Shown: piece after piece, positions 34,664-43,553 of the stretch
How the letters are laid out: every line of letters starts with the position of its first letter
How positions within the stretch are numbered: position 1 is the stretch's first letter
Assembly: GCF_016428915.1 (NCBI RefSeq)
Contig: NZ_JAELTP010000001.1
Span: 115,168-179,167 of the forward strand
Origin: Pandoraea sp. ASV26
Lineage (GTDB): Bacteria > Pseudomonadota > Gammaproteobacteria > Burkholderiales > Burkholderiaceae
Length of the DNA: 64,000 nt
Reading direction: 5' to 3'
The notes under the pieces: generated by a model
The model's input: only the letters and a program-made list of their open reading frames with translations
Told to the model about the DNA's origin: nothing
Databases searched by the model: none
Made by a program: the position numbers and the translations under genes

Positions 34664-35440
34664 GTGAGACTGCATATTCTGTCCGACCTGCATTTGTCGG
34701 TAGCGCCGTTAGCCATTCCCGATGTCGAAGCCGACGTCACGATTCTCGCTGGCGACATCAGCCGGCCGGCCCAGGCCATCGAGTGGGCCAGGCAACTACC
34801 GCGCCCTGTCATTTACGTTCCCGGCAATCACGAGTTCTATGGCGCCACGCTCGCGGGCACGCTGGCCGAACTGCGTCGCCTGAGCGCCGGCACCAACGTC
34901 CATCTGCTAGAGCGCAGCGCTGTCGTGATCGGTGACGTGCGTTTCGTCGGCACCACGCTGTGGACGGACTTCGCGTTGTACGACGCCGAGGGCAAACACG
35001 ACGCCGTCGTCGAGGAGTCGCAGAAATTCGTGCGCGACTTCACGCGCATTCGCGTCGGCGATCCGGCCGCGCCGTGGTCGGATCTGCCATTTTTCTCACC
35101 GGACGACTGCGCCGCGCTATGTCGTGAGAACGTCGCTTGGCTCTCTCGCGTGCTCGCTGCACCGCACGATGGCCCGACGGTCGTGGTCACGCATCACGCC
35201 CCGACACCGCAAAGCATCCACCCGCGTTTTGCCGGATCGCTTGTCAACCCGGCCTTCATTTCGGATTTGTCTTCATTCGTCGAGCAGTCCGACGCCGCGC
35301 TGTGGGTCCACGGCCATACGCACGATTCGTTCGACTATCGTGTGGGTCACACCCGGGTGTTGTGTAATCCGCGCGGCTATTGCTTCGAAGGCCGTGTCGA
35401 GAACGCCGCGTTCGATCCGCAGATGATCGTGCGGGTGTGA
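34664..35440 (+). CDS. Metallophosphoesterase, calcineurin-like
   Basis: A 258-residue cytoplasmic hydrolase with all the metal-binding blocks of the calcineurin-like superfamily: DLHL near the N-terminus, GDIS, GNHEFYG, VVTHHAPT and GHTHDSFDY. It should use two metal ions to cleave a phosphoester; the substrate is unknown. The start is a GTG with GGAG about 8 bases upstream and matches the family's usual MRLHILSDLHL beginning. A bidirectional terminator follows. Confidence 0.88.
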   Translation: MRLHILSDLHLSVAPLAIPDVEADVTILAGDISRPAQAIEWARQLPRPVIYVPGNHEFYGATLAGTLAELRRLSAGTNVHLLERSAVVIGDVRFVGTTLWTDFALYDAEGKHDAVVEESQKFVRDFTRIRVGDPAAPWSDLPFFSPDDCAALCRENVAWLSRVLAAPHDGPTVVVTHHAPTPQSIHPRFAGSLVNPAFISDLSSFVEQSDAALWVHGHTHDSFDYRVGHTRVLCNPRGYCFEGRVENAAFDPQMIVRV

Positions 35441-35465
35441 TGCAACGCTGCGGTGCCCCAAAAGA

Positions 35466-35494
35466 AAAATCCCCGCAGCAGCGGGGATTTTTTA
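35466..35494. terminator. Bidirectional terminator
   Basis: TCCCCGC / GCGGGGA stem with a 4-nt loop, flanked by an A-run and six T. It serves the phosphoesterase gene and the convergent cytochrome gene. Confidence 0.9.
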
Positions 35495-35529
35495 TGGCGA
35501 CGACGCCAGCGAGACGCAACGCTTGACGC

Positions 35530-36441
35530 TTACTTGGCCGCGTTCACCATGTAGTCGACGGCGGCCTTCACGTCGTCGTCCGACGCGTTGGCGGCCCCGC
35601 CCTTCGGCGGCATGGCGTTCAGCCCCTTGATGGCGGCATTGTGCAGCGTGTCGATGCCGGTGGCGATGCGCGGGGCCCATGCGGCCTTGTCACCGAACTT
35701 CGGCGCGTTCGCCACGCCGCTCGCGTGGCAGGCCATACACACGGTGTCGTAGAGCTTCTTGCCTGCTTCGAGATTGCCCCCCGCGCCTGCGGCAGCCGCC
35801 ACCGGTGCGGCGGCCGGCGCGGCGGTCTTGAGCGAGGCCATCGCAGCAGCGGCGGCCGCGGCGGAGCCGGCGTCGGCGCCCGAGGCGGCGTCAGGCGCAC
35901 CCGGTGCCGCAGCCGCAGCGCCTGACGCGGGCTGGGCCGGTTCGGCCGGTTCCGGCAGCTTGCCGCCCGAGGCGTTGGCCATATAGACGATCGCGCGGCC
36001 GATTTCGTAGTCCGTCACGTCGTCGGGGCTGGTGCCGCCACGCGCGGGCATGGCGCCTTTGCCGGCGAGCGCGATCTTGAGCATTTCGTCGTAGCCCTGA
36101 GCGATGCGCGGTGCCCAGTCGGCGGTGCCGACTTTGGGGGCGCCGGCGGTGCCCGACGCGTGGCAGGCCGCGCAAACGGCCTTATAGAGTTGTTCCCCGG
36201 TCTGGTAGACGCGCGGCGCGCTGGCGTCCTTGACTTCGACCGTGGCCACGGGCGCGATGCGCTCGGCGATGGCCGTCTCGGTCATGGCCGAGCTGCCGGC
36301 GCCGGTCAGGGGATTGTTGCCCACATAGTTGACCAGCAGCCCGATGATGACGATCGGGACGAGAAAACCAGCAATGACTGCGGCGATGAGCTGCTTGGGT
36401 GTTTTGATGAGGGACTCATGCTCGTTATGTGCTTCACTCAT
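35530..36441 (-). CDS. Membrane-anchored diheme c-type cytochrome (cytochrome c5 type)
   Basis: A 303-residue protein with an N-terminal membrane anchor (about 17-40) and two class-I haem domains: CAACH at 90-94 with PARGG and YMAN downstream, and CMACH at 235-239 with a matching NAMPPKGGA. An Ala/Pro linker (about 165-222) joins them. It would carry electrons in the periplasm between respiratory complexes. The first ~16 residues are a short cytoplasmic tail. The gene stands alone, and GAGAG precedes the ATG. Confidence 0.9.
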   Translation of the reverse strand: MSEAHNEHESLIKTPKQLIAAVIAGFLVPIVIIGLLVNYVGNNPLTGAGSSAMTETAIAERIAPVATVEVKDASAPRVYQTGEQLYKAVCAACHASGTAGAPKVGTADWAPRIAQGYDEMLKIALAGKGAMPARGGTSPDDVTDYEIGRAIVYMANASGGKLPEPAEPAQPASGAAAAAPGAPDAASGADAGSAAAAAAAMASLKTAAPAAAPVAAAAGAGGNLEAGKKLYDTVCMACHASGVANAPKFGDKAAWAPRIATGIDTLHNAAIKGLNAMPPKGGAANASDDDVKAAVDYMVNAAK

Positions 36442-36819
36442 GCGGATCTCTCAATAGTTTTTGTGGAAACCGAGTGCATCACACTGGATAGCTGGCACCA
36501 TCCAGTCAAAATAACGAGCCATTGTAGCAACAAACCCTCGGCCGATGACACGCCAAGGCGGTGCGCAGACGCCGCAAAAGTCCCGTATTTTCCCTAACTT
36601 ACGCGAAAGCCAAAGCCATGTTCCGCGTGCTTCGTGCGCGAACTGCGGGGGTGTTGCAATCACAGCAAATCCGCGCGCGTGGGGCGCTCGGCAGCGAATT
36701 GCCGCATTGTGGGGCATGGGAATGCACTGGGCATGGACGGCGCGCGGCAAAACCGCTATGCTTCTACCTCTTTGCCTGCCGGCAGCGCGTTCGCGCCTCC
36801 TCCACCGGTGGTCAGCATA
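36442..36819. other. Intergenic region before tRNA-Arg
   Basis: A 378-bp gap holding the cytochrome gene promoter region and the presumed tRNA promoter. Apart from these I see no gene; open frames here are noise. Confidence 0.5.
36734..36762 (+). promoter_or_regulatory. Candidate promoter of tRNA-Arg
   Basis: TGGACG, a 17-bp spacer and TATGCT, about 58 bp before the mature tRNA. The match to sigma-70 consensus is moderate. Confidence 0.35.
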
Positions 36820-36895
36820 GCGCCCGTAGCTCAGGGGATAGAGTATCGGCCTCCGAAGCCGAGGGTCACTGGTTCGATTCCAGTCGGGCGCGCCA
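36820..36895 (+). tRNA. tRNA-Arg (anticodon CCG)
   Basis: A 76-nt cloverleaf: acceptor GCGCCCG pairs with CGGGCGC, then discriminator G and encoded CCA. The anticodon loop CCTCCGAAG gives anticodon CCG, reading CGG. The T-arm ACTGG-TTCGATT-CCAGT is perfect. No integrase or att-like duplication was seen downstream. Confidence 0.97.
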
Positions 36896-37162
36896 ATCAA
36901 GTCACGTCAAGTTGCATCCCGCCGTTCCCGCCTCTTAGCAGCGCCGCACGCGCCGCCTGTTCCGTCACTTGCTCTCTCCCGCTCCGTTATCCGCGATTGC
37001 CCGCGCGTCTCCTTTGCTTGAGGGCTGCGCGCCGATATGTCCGCCAGCGCACAGACGCAGGCCCGCTCACCTGACAGTGTTGTGACTCCCGAGACGCACC
37101 CGTCTCGCCATGTTTGGCCGCGTTTGGCCGTGTCCGGGCGACGCCCAGGCAAAAACGGAGTC

Positions 37163-37279
37163 ATGACCATGAGTTACCCGATGCTGCTATCAGTGGCGAT
37201 GCTTGGCATTTTTCTGTACTCAGGCGCCGTGTCCGCCATGCTTCTCGCGCGTGTCCAGTGGCGCCGCACCGACCAATAG
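37163..37279 (+). CDS. Small single-span membrane protein (38 aa), unknown
   Basis: Thirty-eight codons beginning MTMSYPMLL, with ACGGAG seven bases before the ATG. One hydrophobic helix (about 7-29) is followed by a basic tail ARVQWRRTDQ, predicting an N-out, C-in inner-membrane miniprotein. It lies about 100 bp before nnr on the same strand. Similar sizes occur among accessory subunits of membrane complexes, but no family is recognised. Confidence 0.5.
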   Translation: MTMSYPMLLSVAMLGIFLYSGAVSAMLLARVQWRRTDQ

Positions 37280-37380
37280 AGGCGCTTGGGGCGCTTGGGG
37301 CGCTTGCAGGCGTACAAGCCACTAGACGACAGTCCGGCTGAGCGCTTGCATACCGTCGAAATGCCACCGACATCACAGAG

Positions 37381-38850
37381 ATGAACCCGCGAACGGCACT
37401 GCTCACCACACGCCAGACGGCCGAGGCCGACCGGCTGACGATTGCCGCCGGCATCTCGGAGATCGCGTTGATGGATAACGCCGGCCGTCACGTGGCGCGA
37501 GAGATTCACAAGCGTTGGTCGCGGCGTCCTGTCGTCGTCTTGTGCGGACCCGGGAGCAACGGCGGCGATGGTCTGGTCGCCGCCCGGTATCTGGTCGAGG
37601 CCGGCTGGCCCGTGCGCGTCGCCTCGCTCGTACCGCGTGAGCGATGGCTCGGCGCAGCGCAGCATCATGCCGCGCTTTGGAACGGGGTCCTCGACGCGTT
37701 GTCGCCCGCCGCGCTCGACGGCGCAGCGCTGGTCGTCGACGCACTGTTCGGCGCAGGACTGCATCGAGCGCTGACAGGTCCCGCCGAGCAAACGCTCACT
37801 GCCGCTGCGGCGCGCAAGCTGACCATCGTCGCCGTCGACGTACCGAGCGGGCTCATGGGCGACAGCGGCGCCAACATGGGCGCGGTGCCGGCAGCCCTCA
37901 CCGTGACCAGCTTTCGAAAAAAGCCCGGCCATGTGCTGTTGCCCGGCCGCCTGTTGTGCGGCGAACTGGTGGTGGCAGACATCGGCACACCTCAGACGGT
38001 GTTCAGGCAGGTGACTCCCGACACGTTCGAGAACGATCCGGCCTTGTGGTTTCCCGCCTTGCCCGCGCTGCAACGCGACGGCAACAAATACTCTCGCGGC
38101 CACGCACTGGTCTGGGGCGGCTACCCGACGACCGGCGCAGCCCGCATGGCCGCGCGTGCGGCGGCGCGCGTGGGTGCCGGGCTGACCACTGTCGCGGTGC
38201 CGGAGATGGCGCTGCCGGTCTATGCCGCCGCGCTGACCAGCATCATGGTCAGTGCCATCGCGCAGGCCGCCGACCTCGACCACCTGCTCGCGGACCGGCG
38301 CTATTCCGGTCTGCTGATCGGCCCCGGTGCGGGTGTCGGCGAGGCGACACGCGCCCATGTCCTGGCGATGTTGAACACCCGCCGCGCTACCGTACTCGAC
38401 GCCGACGCGTTGTCGAGCTTCCATGACGACCCGCCGCTGTTGTTCCGCGCGATTGCCGGGCCTTGCGTCATGACCCCTCACGAAGGGGAGTTCGCTCGTC
38501 TATTCGATGTCGAGGGCGACAAAGTCACCCGGGCCCGGTTCGCCGCGCGTCTGAGCCAGTCCGTGGTGGTCCTGAAAGGCTGCGATACCGTGATTGCCGC
38601 CCCCGATGGCCGCGCCATCATCAACGCCAACGCGCCGGCAACGCTCGCTACGGCAGGCGCCGGGGACGTGCTCTCGGGTGCGATCGTCGGCCTCATGGCG
38701 CAGGGCATGACGCCGTGGCTCGCCGCCGCTGCGGCGGTCTGGCTGCATGGTGAAGCCGCCAACCGCTTCGGCCGTGGACTGATCGCGGAAGATCTGCCGG
38801 ACCTTATCCCCGAGGTCTTGCAAGCACTGGACGATACGTACGCCGACTGA
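37381..38850 (+). CDS. nnr: Bifunctional NAD(P)H-hydrate epimerase / ADP-dependent NAD(P)H-hydrate dehydratase
   Basis: A 489-residue repair enzyme for hydrated NADH and NADPH. The N-terminal YjeF_N epimerase domain (about 1-210) shows GPGSNGGDGLVAARYL (56-71) and VVDALFGAGL. The C-terminal ribokinase-like dehydratase domain (about 230-489) has the GPGAGVGE segment, VMTPHEGEF and the catalytic NANAPATLATAGAGDVLSG. Both domains look intact. Confidence 0.95.
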   Translation: MNPRTALLTTRQTAEADRLTIAAGISEIALMDNAGRHVAREIHKRWSRRPVVVLCGPGSNGGDGLVAARYLVEAGWPVRVASLVPRERWLGAAQHHAALWNGVLDALSPAALDGAALVVDALFGAGLHRALTGPAEQTLTAAAARKLTIVAVDVPSGLMGDSGANMGAVPAALTVTSFRKKPGHVLLPGRLLCGELVVADIGTPQTVFRQVTPDTFENDPALWFPALPALQRDGNKYSRGHALVWGGYPTTGAARMAARAAARVGAGLTTVAVPEMALPVYAAALTSIMVSAIAQAADLDHLLADRRYSGLLIGPGAGVGEATRAHVLAMLNTRRATVLDADALSSFHDDPPLLFRAIAGPCVMTPHEGEFARLFDVEGDKVTRARFAARLSQSVVVLKGCDTVIAAPDGRAIINANAPATLATAGAGDVLSGAIVGLMAQGMTPWLAAAAAVWLHGEAANRFGRGLIAEDLPDLIPEVLQALDDTYAD

Positions 38851-38967
38851 TCGCTAGCGTACCGACTTCATGCGTCGAGCCATCGCAAACTTCACTCACG
38901 GTGCAGCGCTGACAAGCGGCTGCATGAACGCGCAAGCACGCTCTGTATCCCGTGAGGAGATTCGTCA

Positions 38968-39447
38968 ATGTATCCGACCCGAAACACACTGCCCGAGAAC
39001 ATCCGCGAGCAATCCGTCGAGTTGTTGAACACCCATCTGGCAGCCGCCATCGATTTGCACGGTCAAGTGAAGCAGGCGCACTGGAACGTGCGCGGCCCCG
39101 GCTTCATCGCGATTCACGAGCTGTTCGACAAAGTAGCGGAGGACGTCGAGAGCTACTCCGATCTGCTCGCCGAGCGCGCGGCCGGTCTCGGTGGCACAGC
39201 ACGCGGCACGGTTCAGATCGCGACGGAATGCTCGTTTCTCGTGCCTTACCCGTTAGGCGTCGCCGACGAGCATCAACACCTGTTCGCGGTATCGGGCACG
39301 CTGGCAGCGTTCGGTCAGTCGGTGCGCGACGCGGTCGAGAAAGCGACGGCATTCGGTGACACCGATACGGCCGACCTGCTGACCCAGATCTCGAGAGGTA
39401 TCGATCAGCAACTGTGGTTCGTCGAATCGCATATCCCGCCCAAATGA
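38968..39447 (+). CDS. dps: DNA protection during starvation protein (Dps/ferritin-like)
   Basis: A 159-residue mini-ferritin that stores iron, consumes hydrogen peroxide and binds DNA. The inter-subunit ferroxidase ligands are visible in QAHWNVRG (H38), the IAIHELFDKVAED segment (H50, D54) and YSDLLAER. The N-terminal tail has few basic residues, so DNA binding may be weak. GTGAGGAGA precedes the ATG. A 62-codon frame overlaps its stop as ATGA. Confidence 0.93.
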   Translation: MYPTRNTLPENIREQSVELLNTHLAAAIDLHGQVKQAHWNVRGPGFIAIHELFDKVAEDVESYSDLLAERAAGLGGTARGTVQIATECSFLVPYPLGVADEHQHLFAVSGTLAAFGQSVRDAVEKATAFGDTDTADLLTQISRGIDQQLWFVESHIPPK

Positions 39448-39632
39448 ACATCGACCTCTACACGGTGATCATCCACCCTTCGCAAAAGCGAGGCGCCACG
39501 TTCGGTCTCGCGGCAACACCCGGCGTCCGGGATGACAGCTTGCGCGAGGCGGCCGCGTCCTCCCCAGAGACGCGCGACGACATCGAGACGTGGGTGAATG
39601 AAGGCGGCGCCGGAGACGACCTGAACGACTGA
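39444..39632 (+). CDS. Small protein translationally coupled to dps (62 aa), unknown
   Basis: The ATG overlaps the dps stop codon (ATGA), a typical coupling arrangement. The 62-residue product is soluble and acidic in its C-terminal half (DDIETWVNEGGAGDDLND); no domain is recognised. Codon use resembles its neighbours. Confidence 0.45.
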   Translation: MNIDLYTVIIHPSQKRGATFGLAATPGVRDDSLREAAASSPETRDDIETWVNEGGAGDDLND

Positions 39633-39792
39633 GCGTCGTTGACTCATGGCGAACGGGTGCCGGCATGCATCGTCGCACGGCGGATGCTGGCGACATCGCC
39701 GGGCGCGTTGCTTCGCCAGCGCCGATACGGATTCACGACACGTCGTGATTCAGTGCGGGCATTCAGAAGTGAAGTTCAGAGGTGGAGGTGTC

Positions 39793-40800
39793 ATGATCGC
39801 AATGACATTCGATGGTCAGTCCTCGGTATTGCGGGAAACGCAGGTGCCCGATCCGATTGCGGGGCCGGGGCAACTGCTGATCGACGTTCACGCCTGCGGT
39901 GTGTGCCGCACGGATCTGCACGTTGTCGATGGCGATCTGAGTGCACCGAAACTCCCGCTCATTCCCGGTCACGAAATTGTGGGCGTGGTGACAGCGATGG
40001 GTGAGGACGTTCACGACTTCGAGATCGGCGAGCGTGTCGGCGTGCCGTGGTTGGGCCATACCTGCGGACACTGCGCCTATTGCCTTGGACATCGTGAAAA
40101 CCTGTGCGACCACCCGGGCTTCACCGGCTACACGATTGATGGCGGCTACGCGCAAAAGACCGTTGCCGACAGCCGCTACTGTTTGCATCTGCCGCCGGAA
40201 TATACGGATGCGCAAGCCGCGCCGCTGCTTTGCGCCGGGATCATCGGGTACCGCACGCTGGAAATGGCGGGCGACGCCCGGCGCATCGGCATTTACGGAT
40301 TTGGTGCGGCGGCCCATATCGTGGCGCAGATCGCGCGTCACCAGCAACGCACGGTCTACGCCTTCACGCGCCCCGGCGACGACGCCGCCCAACAGTTCGC
40401 CCTCAGATGCGGCGCGCAATGGGCGGGCAGCAGCGAGCAGTCGCCACCAGAACCCATCGATGCCGCGCTGATCTTCGCGCCGGTAGGTGCCTTGATTCCC
40501 ATCGCACTCAAAGCGCTCGTGAAGGGCGGCATCGTCGTGTGCGGAGGCATTCACATGAACGAGATTCCCGCGTTCTCTTACGACCTGCTCTGGGAGGAGC
40601 GCCGGCTTTGCTCGGTCGCCAATCTCACACGAGCGGACGGTGCGGCGCTGATGCGTCTGGCCAGCGAACTGCCCCTCAGGATTCAAGTCACGCCCTATCC
40701 GCTCGAGGACGCGAACCGGGCCTTGTCGGATCTGAGAGAAGGCCATCTCACCGGGGCTGCCGTGCTGATGACGCCTGGCAGACGCCCTGTCCAAACTTAA
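39793..40800 (+). CDS. Zinc-dependent alcohol dehydrogenase (MDR family)
   Basis: A 335-residue medium-chain dehydrogenase. Catalytic zinc ligands C35 (CGVCRTDLH) and H60-E61 (GHE) and the four structural-zinc cysteines (C91, C94, C97, C105) are all present. The NAD-binding turn reads GFGAAAH rather than GxGxxG, a common variant in this subgroup. A GGAGG ribosome site precedes the ATG. It opens a same-strand group with a PRC-barrel protein, an aldehyde dehydrogenase, transhydrogenase and a second alcohol dehydrogenase, which suggests alcohol-aldehyde-acid interconversion tied to redox balance. Confidence 0.9.
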   Translation: MIAMTFDGQSSVLRETQVPDPIAGPGQLLIDVHACGVCRTDLHVVDGDLSAPKLPLIPGHEIVGVVTAMGEDVHDFEIGERVGVPWLGHTCGHCAYCLGHRENLCDHPGFTGYTIDGGYAQKTVADSRYCLHLPPEYTDAQAAPLLCAGIIGYRTLEMAGDARRIGIYGFGAAAHIVAQIARHQQRTVYAFTRPGDDAAQQFALRCGAQWAGSSEQSPPEPIDAALIFAPVGALIPIALKALVKGGIVVCGGIHMNEIPAFSYDLLWEERRLCSVANLTRADGAALMRLASELPLRIQVTPYPLEDANRALSDLREGHLTGAAVLMTPGRRPVQT

Positions 40801-40928
40801 GGCAGCGCCACCGGTTTGTGCAATGCAAGCCATTACCGTCATCCATTCGTCGCTGTTACCAAGTCCCTGCCGTAACGCCCGCTTGTCGTTTGCGTTCCGG
40901 GCGGCGCGGCAGACATCGGGAGAAGGAA

Positions 40929-41813
40929 ATGAAGCGCTTCACGTTATTGAGTTTGCTAACGGCGTCTGCCTGTCTTGGCGCCTCTGTCTGTACTTACGCC
41001 GCGCCACCGGCGGCAAGCGCCGGGGCGGCGAATGCGGTGAAGGCCGAAACACCTGCGGCCGGTGTGGCGGCGCAAAAGTGTCTCGCCGATCTTCGTGCCT
41101 TCAACGCCACGATGGCCAAGGACGGCTATTGGCTGGGGGGGTCTCGCTATGGGTATGGCCACGGGGTCAACACAGCAGGTTACGGCTGGTATGGCTATCC
41201 GGAAGAGGAGTACCCCGCGATGGCCTCCGCAGGTATTCGGGACGTCCGGCCGGGCTATGAAATTCGTTCGCTGCTGGTCTCGGCCAATATTCTGGCGCGT
41301 CGGGGCCAGCAGCAAGCGTGCGAAATGCTGCTCACCACGAGCCGCGGGATATACCAGACCTATGTGAGCAGCCTGCACGGCACTGAGGCGCCGCTGTCCA
41401 GAATGGATGGCTGGCAACAGCGAGCGATCGACTCGGCGCAACCCGTCAACAGTCAGAACCTCTCGTTCAATTCCGATCAGCTCGTGGGCACCGAAGTGCT
41501 CAACCCGCAAGGCGAATCGCTGGGGAATGTCCATGACATCGTCACCAGCCCGCAGTCCGGCAAGATTGCCTATCTGGTGATCGGTCGAGGGGGCTTGTTC
41601 GGCATCGACGAGAAATACGTTCCCGTGCCGTGGGCAGACTTCAAGGTGGCGCCGAACGTGAGCATTCTGGTGCTGACAACGACACCGAGCGTCATGAAAG
41701 CCGCACCGGAAGTCAGCAGCTACGAGCTCGATAACAGCGCGAATTTCGACAAGGTCGGCCCGAAGGTCGACGCGTACTGGAAGACGTCGCTCCCGAAAGC
41801 CAGCAACGACTGA
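40929..41813 (+). CDS. Secreted PRC-barrel domain protein
   Basis: A 294-residue protein with a signal peptide (about 1-25), an Ala-rich stretch, a Gly/Tyr-rich segment (GGSRYGYGHGVNTAGYGWYGYPEEEY, about 70-96), a helical middle, and a C-terminal PRC-barrel at about 180-250 (DQLVGTEVLNPQGESLGNVHDIV...IGRGGLFGIDEKYVPVPW). PRC-barrels bind varied partners; here a periplasmic role is likely. GAGAAGG precedes the ATG. Function in the redox cluster is unknown. Confidence 0.8.
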   Translation: MKRFTLLSLLTASACLGASVCTYAAPPAASAGAANAVKAETPAAGVAAQKCLADLRAFNATMAKDGYWLGGSRYGYGHGVNTAGYGWYGYPEEEYPAMASAGIRDVRPGYEIRSLLVSANILARRGQQQACEMLLTTSRGIYQTYVSSLHGTEAPLSRMDGWQQRAIDSAQPVNSQNLSFNSDQLVGTEVLNPQGESLGNVHDIVTSPQSGKIAYLVIGRGGLFGIDEKYVPVPWADFKVAPNVSILVLTTTPSVMKAAPEVSSYELDNSANFDKVGPKVDAYWKTSLPKASND

Positions 41814-42146
41814 GACTGTCATGAACGACGGCGCTCCCTGCGGCCCGGTGCCCGAACACCGCACCGGCCGTGGCGCGAGCGCCGCGCACTGCCTGCCACC
41901 CACATCCGCCGCACACGGCGCACACGGCGCACCTGCGTGTACATCACCGTACCGACCGCGCCCGAGAATCCGCGCATCGTGCGCGTATGCAGAATCCAGA
42001 TCCACGGCGAACCCGACTTCGCCTGAACTGAAGACGATCGTTACGCTGGGGCGGTGCGCATCACTCGCGAGCCCACGGGTCGTCCAAGCGCCTGGCGTGC
42101 GCCGATTGCACGCCGGCCAACCTCTCTATTTGAAGAGACTCCCATC
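41814..42146. other. Intergenic region with a short repeat
   Basis: A 333-bp gap between the PRC-barrel gene and the aldehyde dehydrogenase. It carries two and a half copies of GCACACGGC (41911-41932). A frame reading VYITVPTAPENPRIVRV to a stop near 42025 has a coding-like base pattern and may be a decayed gene end, but it is too short to call. Confidence 0.35.
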
Positions 42147-43532
42147 ATGGCTTACGAGAGCATCAACCCGAACAATGGCAATGTCCTGAAGCGCTTCGAC
42201 GAGTTGAACGACGCGCAGTTGGAGAAGGCACTGGCCACCGCTGAATCGTGCTTCCAACAGTGGAAGCAGACCACCTATGCGCAGCGTGCGGCGATTGTCG
42301 CCAAGGCCGCTGCGCTCATGCGTTCGCACGTCGACGATTTCGCCAAGCTCGCGACGCTGGAGATGGGGAAGCGAATCGACGAAGCGCGCGGCGAAGTAAA
42401 GTTCAGCGCCGACATTCTCGACTACTACGCCGAGCACGCCGAGAAGTTTCTGGCACCGACGAAGCTCCATCCGAAAGTTGGCGAAGCGCATATGGAGACC
42501 AGTCCGTTTGGCGTGCTGTTCTGCGTCGAACCCTGGAACTTCCCGTACTACCAGCTGGCGCGAGTCGCCGGGCCGCAACTGATGGCCGGTAACGTGCTGG
42601 TGGTCAAGCATGCCGGCTGCGTGCCGCAATGCGCGATTGCCTTTGAAAAGCTCTGGCACGACGCAGGTGCCCCCAAGGGCGCGTATACCAATCTGCTGAT
42701 CTCCCATGAGCAGTCGGAACGCATTATCGACGACCCTCGCATTCAGGGTGTCGCCCTGACGGGTAGCGTTGCGGCGGGCAGGAGCATTGCGTCCAGAGCG
42801 GGACAGAACCTCAAGAAGACCTCGATGGAGCTGGGCGGCAGCGATGCCTTCATCGTGCTGGACGACGCCGATCTCGAGAAGACGATTCCATGGGCGGTAT
42901 GGGGACGGATGTACAACGCCGGTCAGACCTGTTGCGCCGCCAAGCGCTTCATCGTTCTCGATTCGATTGCCGACAAGTTTCTTGAAAAATTCAAGGCTGC
43001 GCTCCAGGAATTGAAGCCCGGCGATCCGATGGACCCGAAGACGACACTGGGTCCGCTCTCCACCGAGGCGGCACTGGTGCAGTTGCTCAAGCAGGTCGAC
43101 GAGGCGGTCGCGCATGGTGCCAAGCTGCTCATGGGCGGAAAGCGCGTGGACCGGCCCGGATCGTTCATGCAGACCACGATCCTGACCGACATCAAGCCCG
43201 ACAACCCGGCCTTTCGCGACGAGTTCTTTGGCCCGGTCGTGTCGTTCTTCCGCGTCAAGGACGAGGCAGAGGCGATTGCCCTGGCCAACAACTCGGCCTT
43301 TGGTCTCGGAGGCTCGGTCTTCACCGGCGACGTCGCGCGCGGCAAGCGTGTGGCGAACGGCGTCGAGACCGGCATGATGTTCATCAACAACATCGACTGG
43401 TCGGATGCCTCGCTGCCCTTCGGCGGCATCAAGGACTCGGGCTACGGCCGCGAGCTCGGCAACATGGGCATTCAGGAATTCGTCAACACCAAGCTGGTAC
43501 GCACGGCCCATCTCGATGCGCCCGCTGCCTGA
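42147..43532 (+). CDS. NAD(P)-dependent aldehyde dehydrogenase, succinate-semialdehyde (Sad/YneI) type
   Basis: A 461-residue soluble dehydrogenase, the same length as E. coli Sad. MELGGSDAFIVLDDADLEK contains the general-base Glu, and GQTCCAAKRF holds catalytic C262 or C263. MEMGKRIDEARGEV and EPWNFPYYQLAR fit the succinate-semialdehyde subgroup. It oxidises an aldehyde to the acid, perhaps the product of the flanking alcohol dehydrogenases. Ribosome site weak (GAAGAG). The substrate is inferred only from family. Confidence 0.87.
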   Translation: MAYESINPNNGNVLKRFDELNDAQLEKALATAESCFQQWKQTTYAQRAAIVAKAAALMRSHVDDFAKLATLEMGKRIDEARGEVKFSADILDYYAEHAEKFLAPTKLHPKVGEAHMETSPFGVLFCVEPWNFPYYQLARVAGPQLMAGNVLVVKHAGCVPQCAIAFEKLWHDAGAPKGAYTNLLISHEQSERIIDDPRIQGVALTGSVAAGRSIASRAGQNLKKTSMELGGSDAFIVLDDADLEKTIPWAVWGRMYNAGQTCCAAKRFIVLDSIADKFLEKFKAALQELKPGDPMDPKTTLGPLSTEAALVQLLKQVDEAVAHGAKLLMGGKRVDRPGSFMQTTILTDIKPDNPAFRDEFFGPVVSFFRVKDEAEAIALANNSAFGLGGSVFTGDVARGKRVANGVETGMMFINNIDWSDASLPFGGIKDSGYGRELGNMGIQEFVNTKLVRTAHLDAPAA

Positions 43533-43553
43533 CCGATACAGGAATAGCGCGTC

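Noticed and set aside
36820..37160. tRNA-Arg as a possible integration site for a genomic island.
   Set aside because: No integrase gene and no direct repeat of the tRNA 3' end were seen downstream; the following genes are housekeeping.
41938..42025. Short coding-like frame (VYITVPTAPENPRIVRV...) before the aldehyde dehydrogenase gene.
   Set aside because: About 30 codons with no domain, no clear start and a repeat directly before it; could be a gene remnant but cannot be supported.
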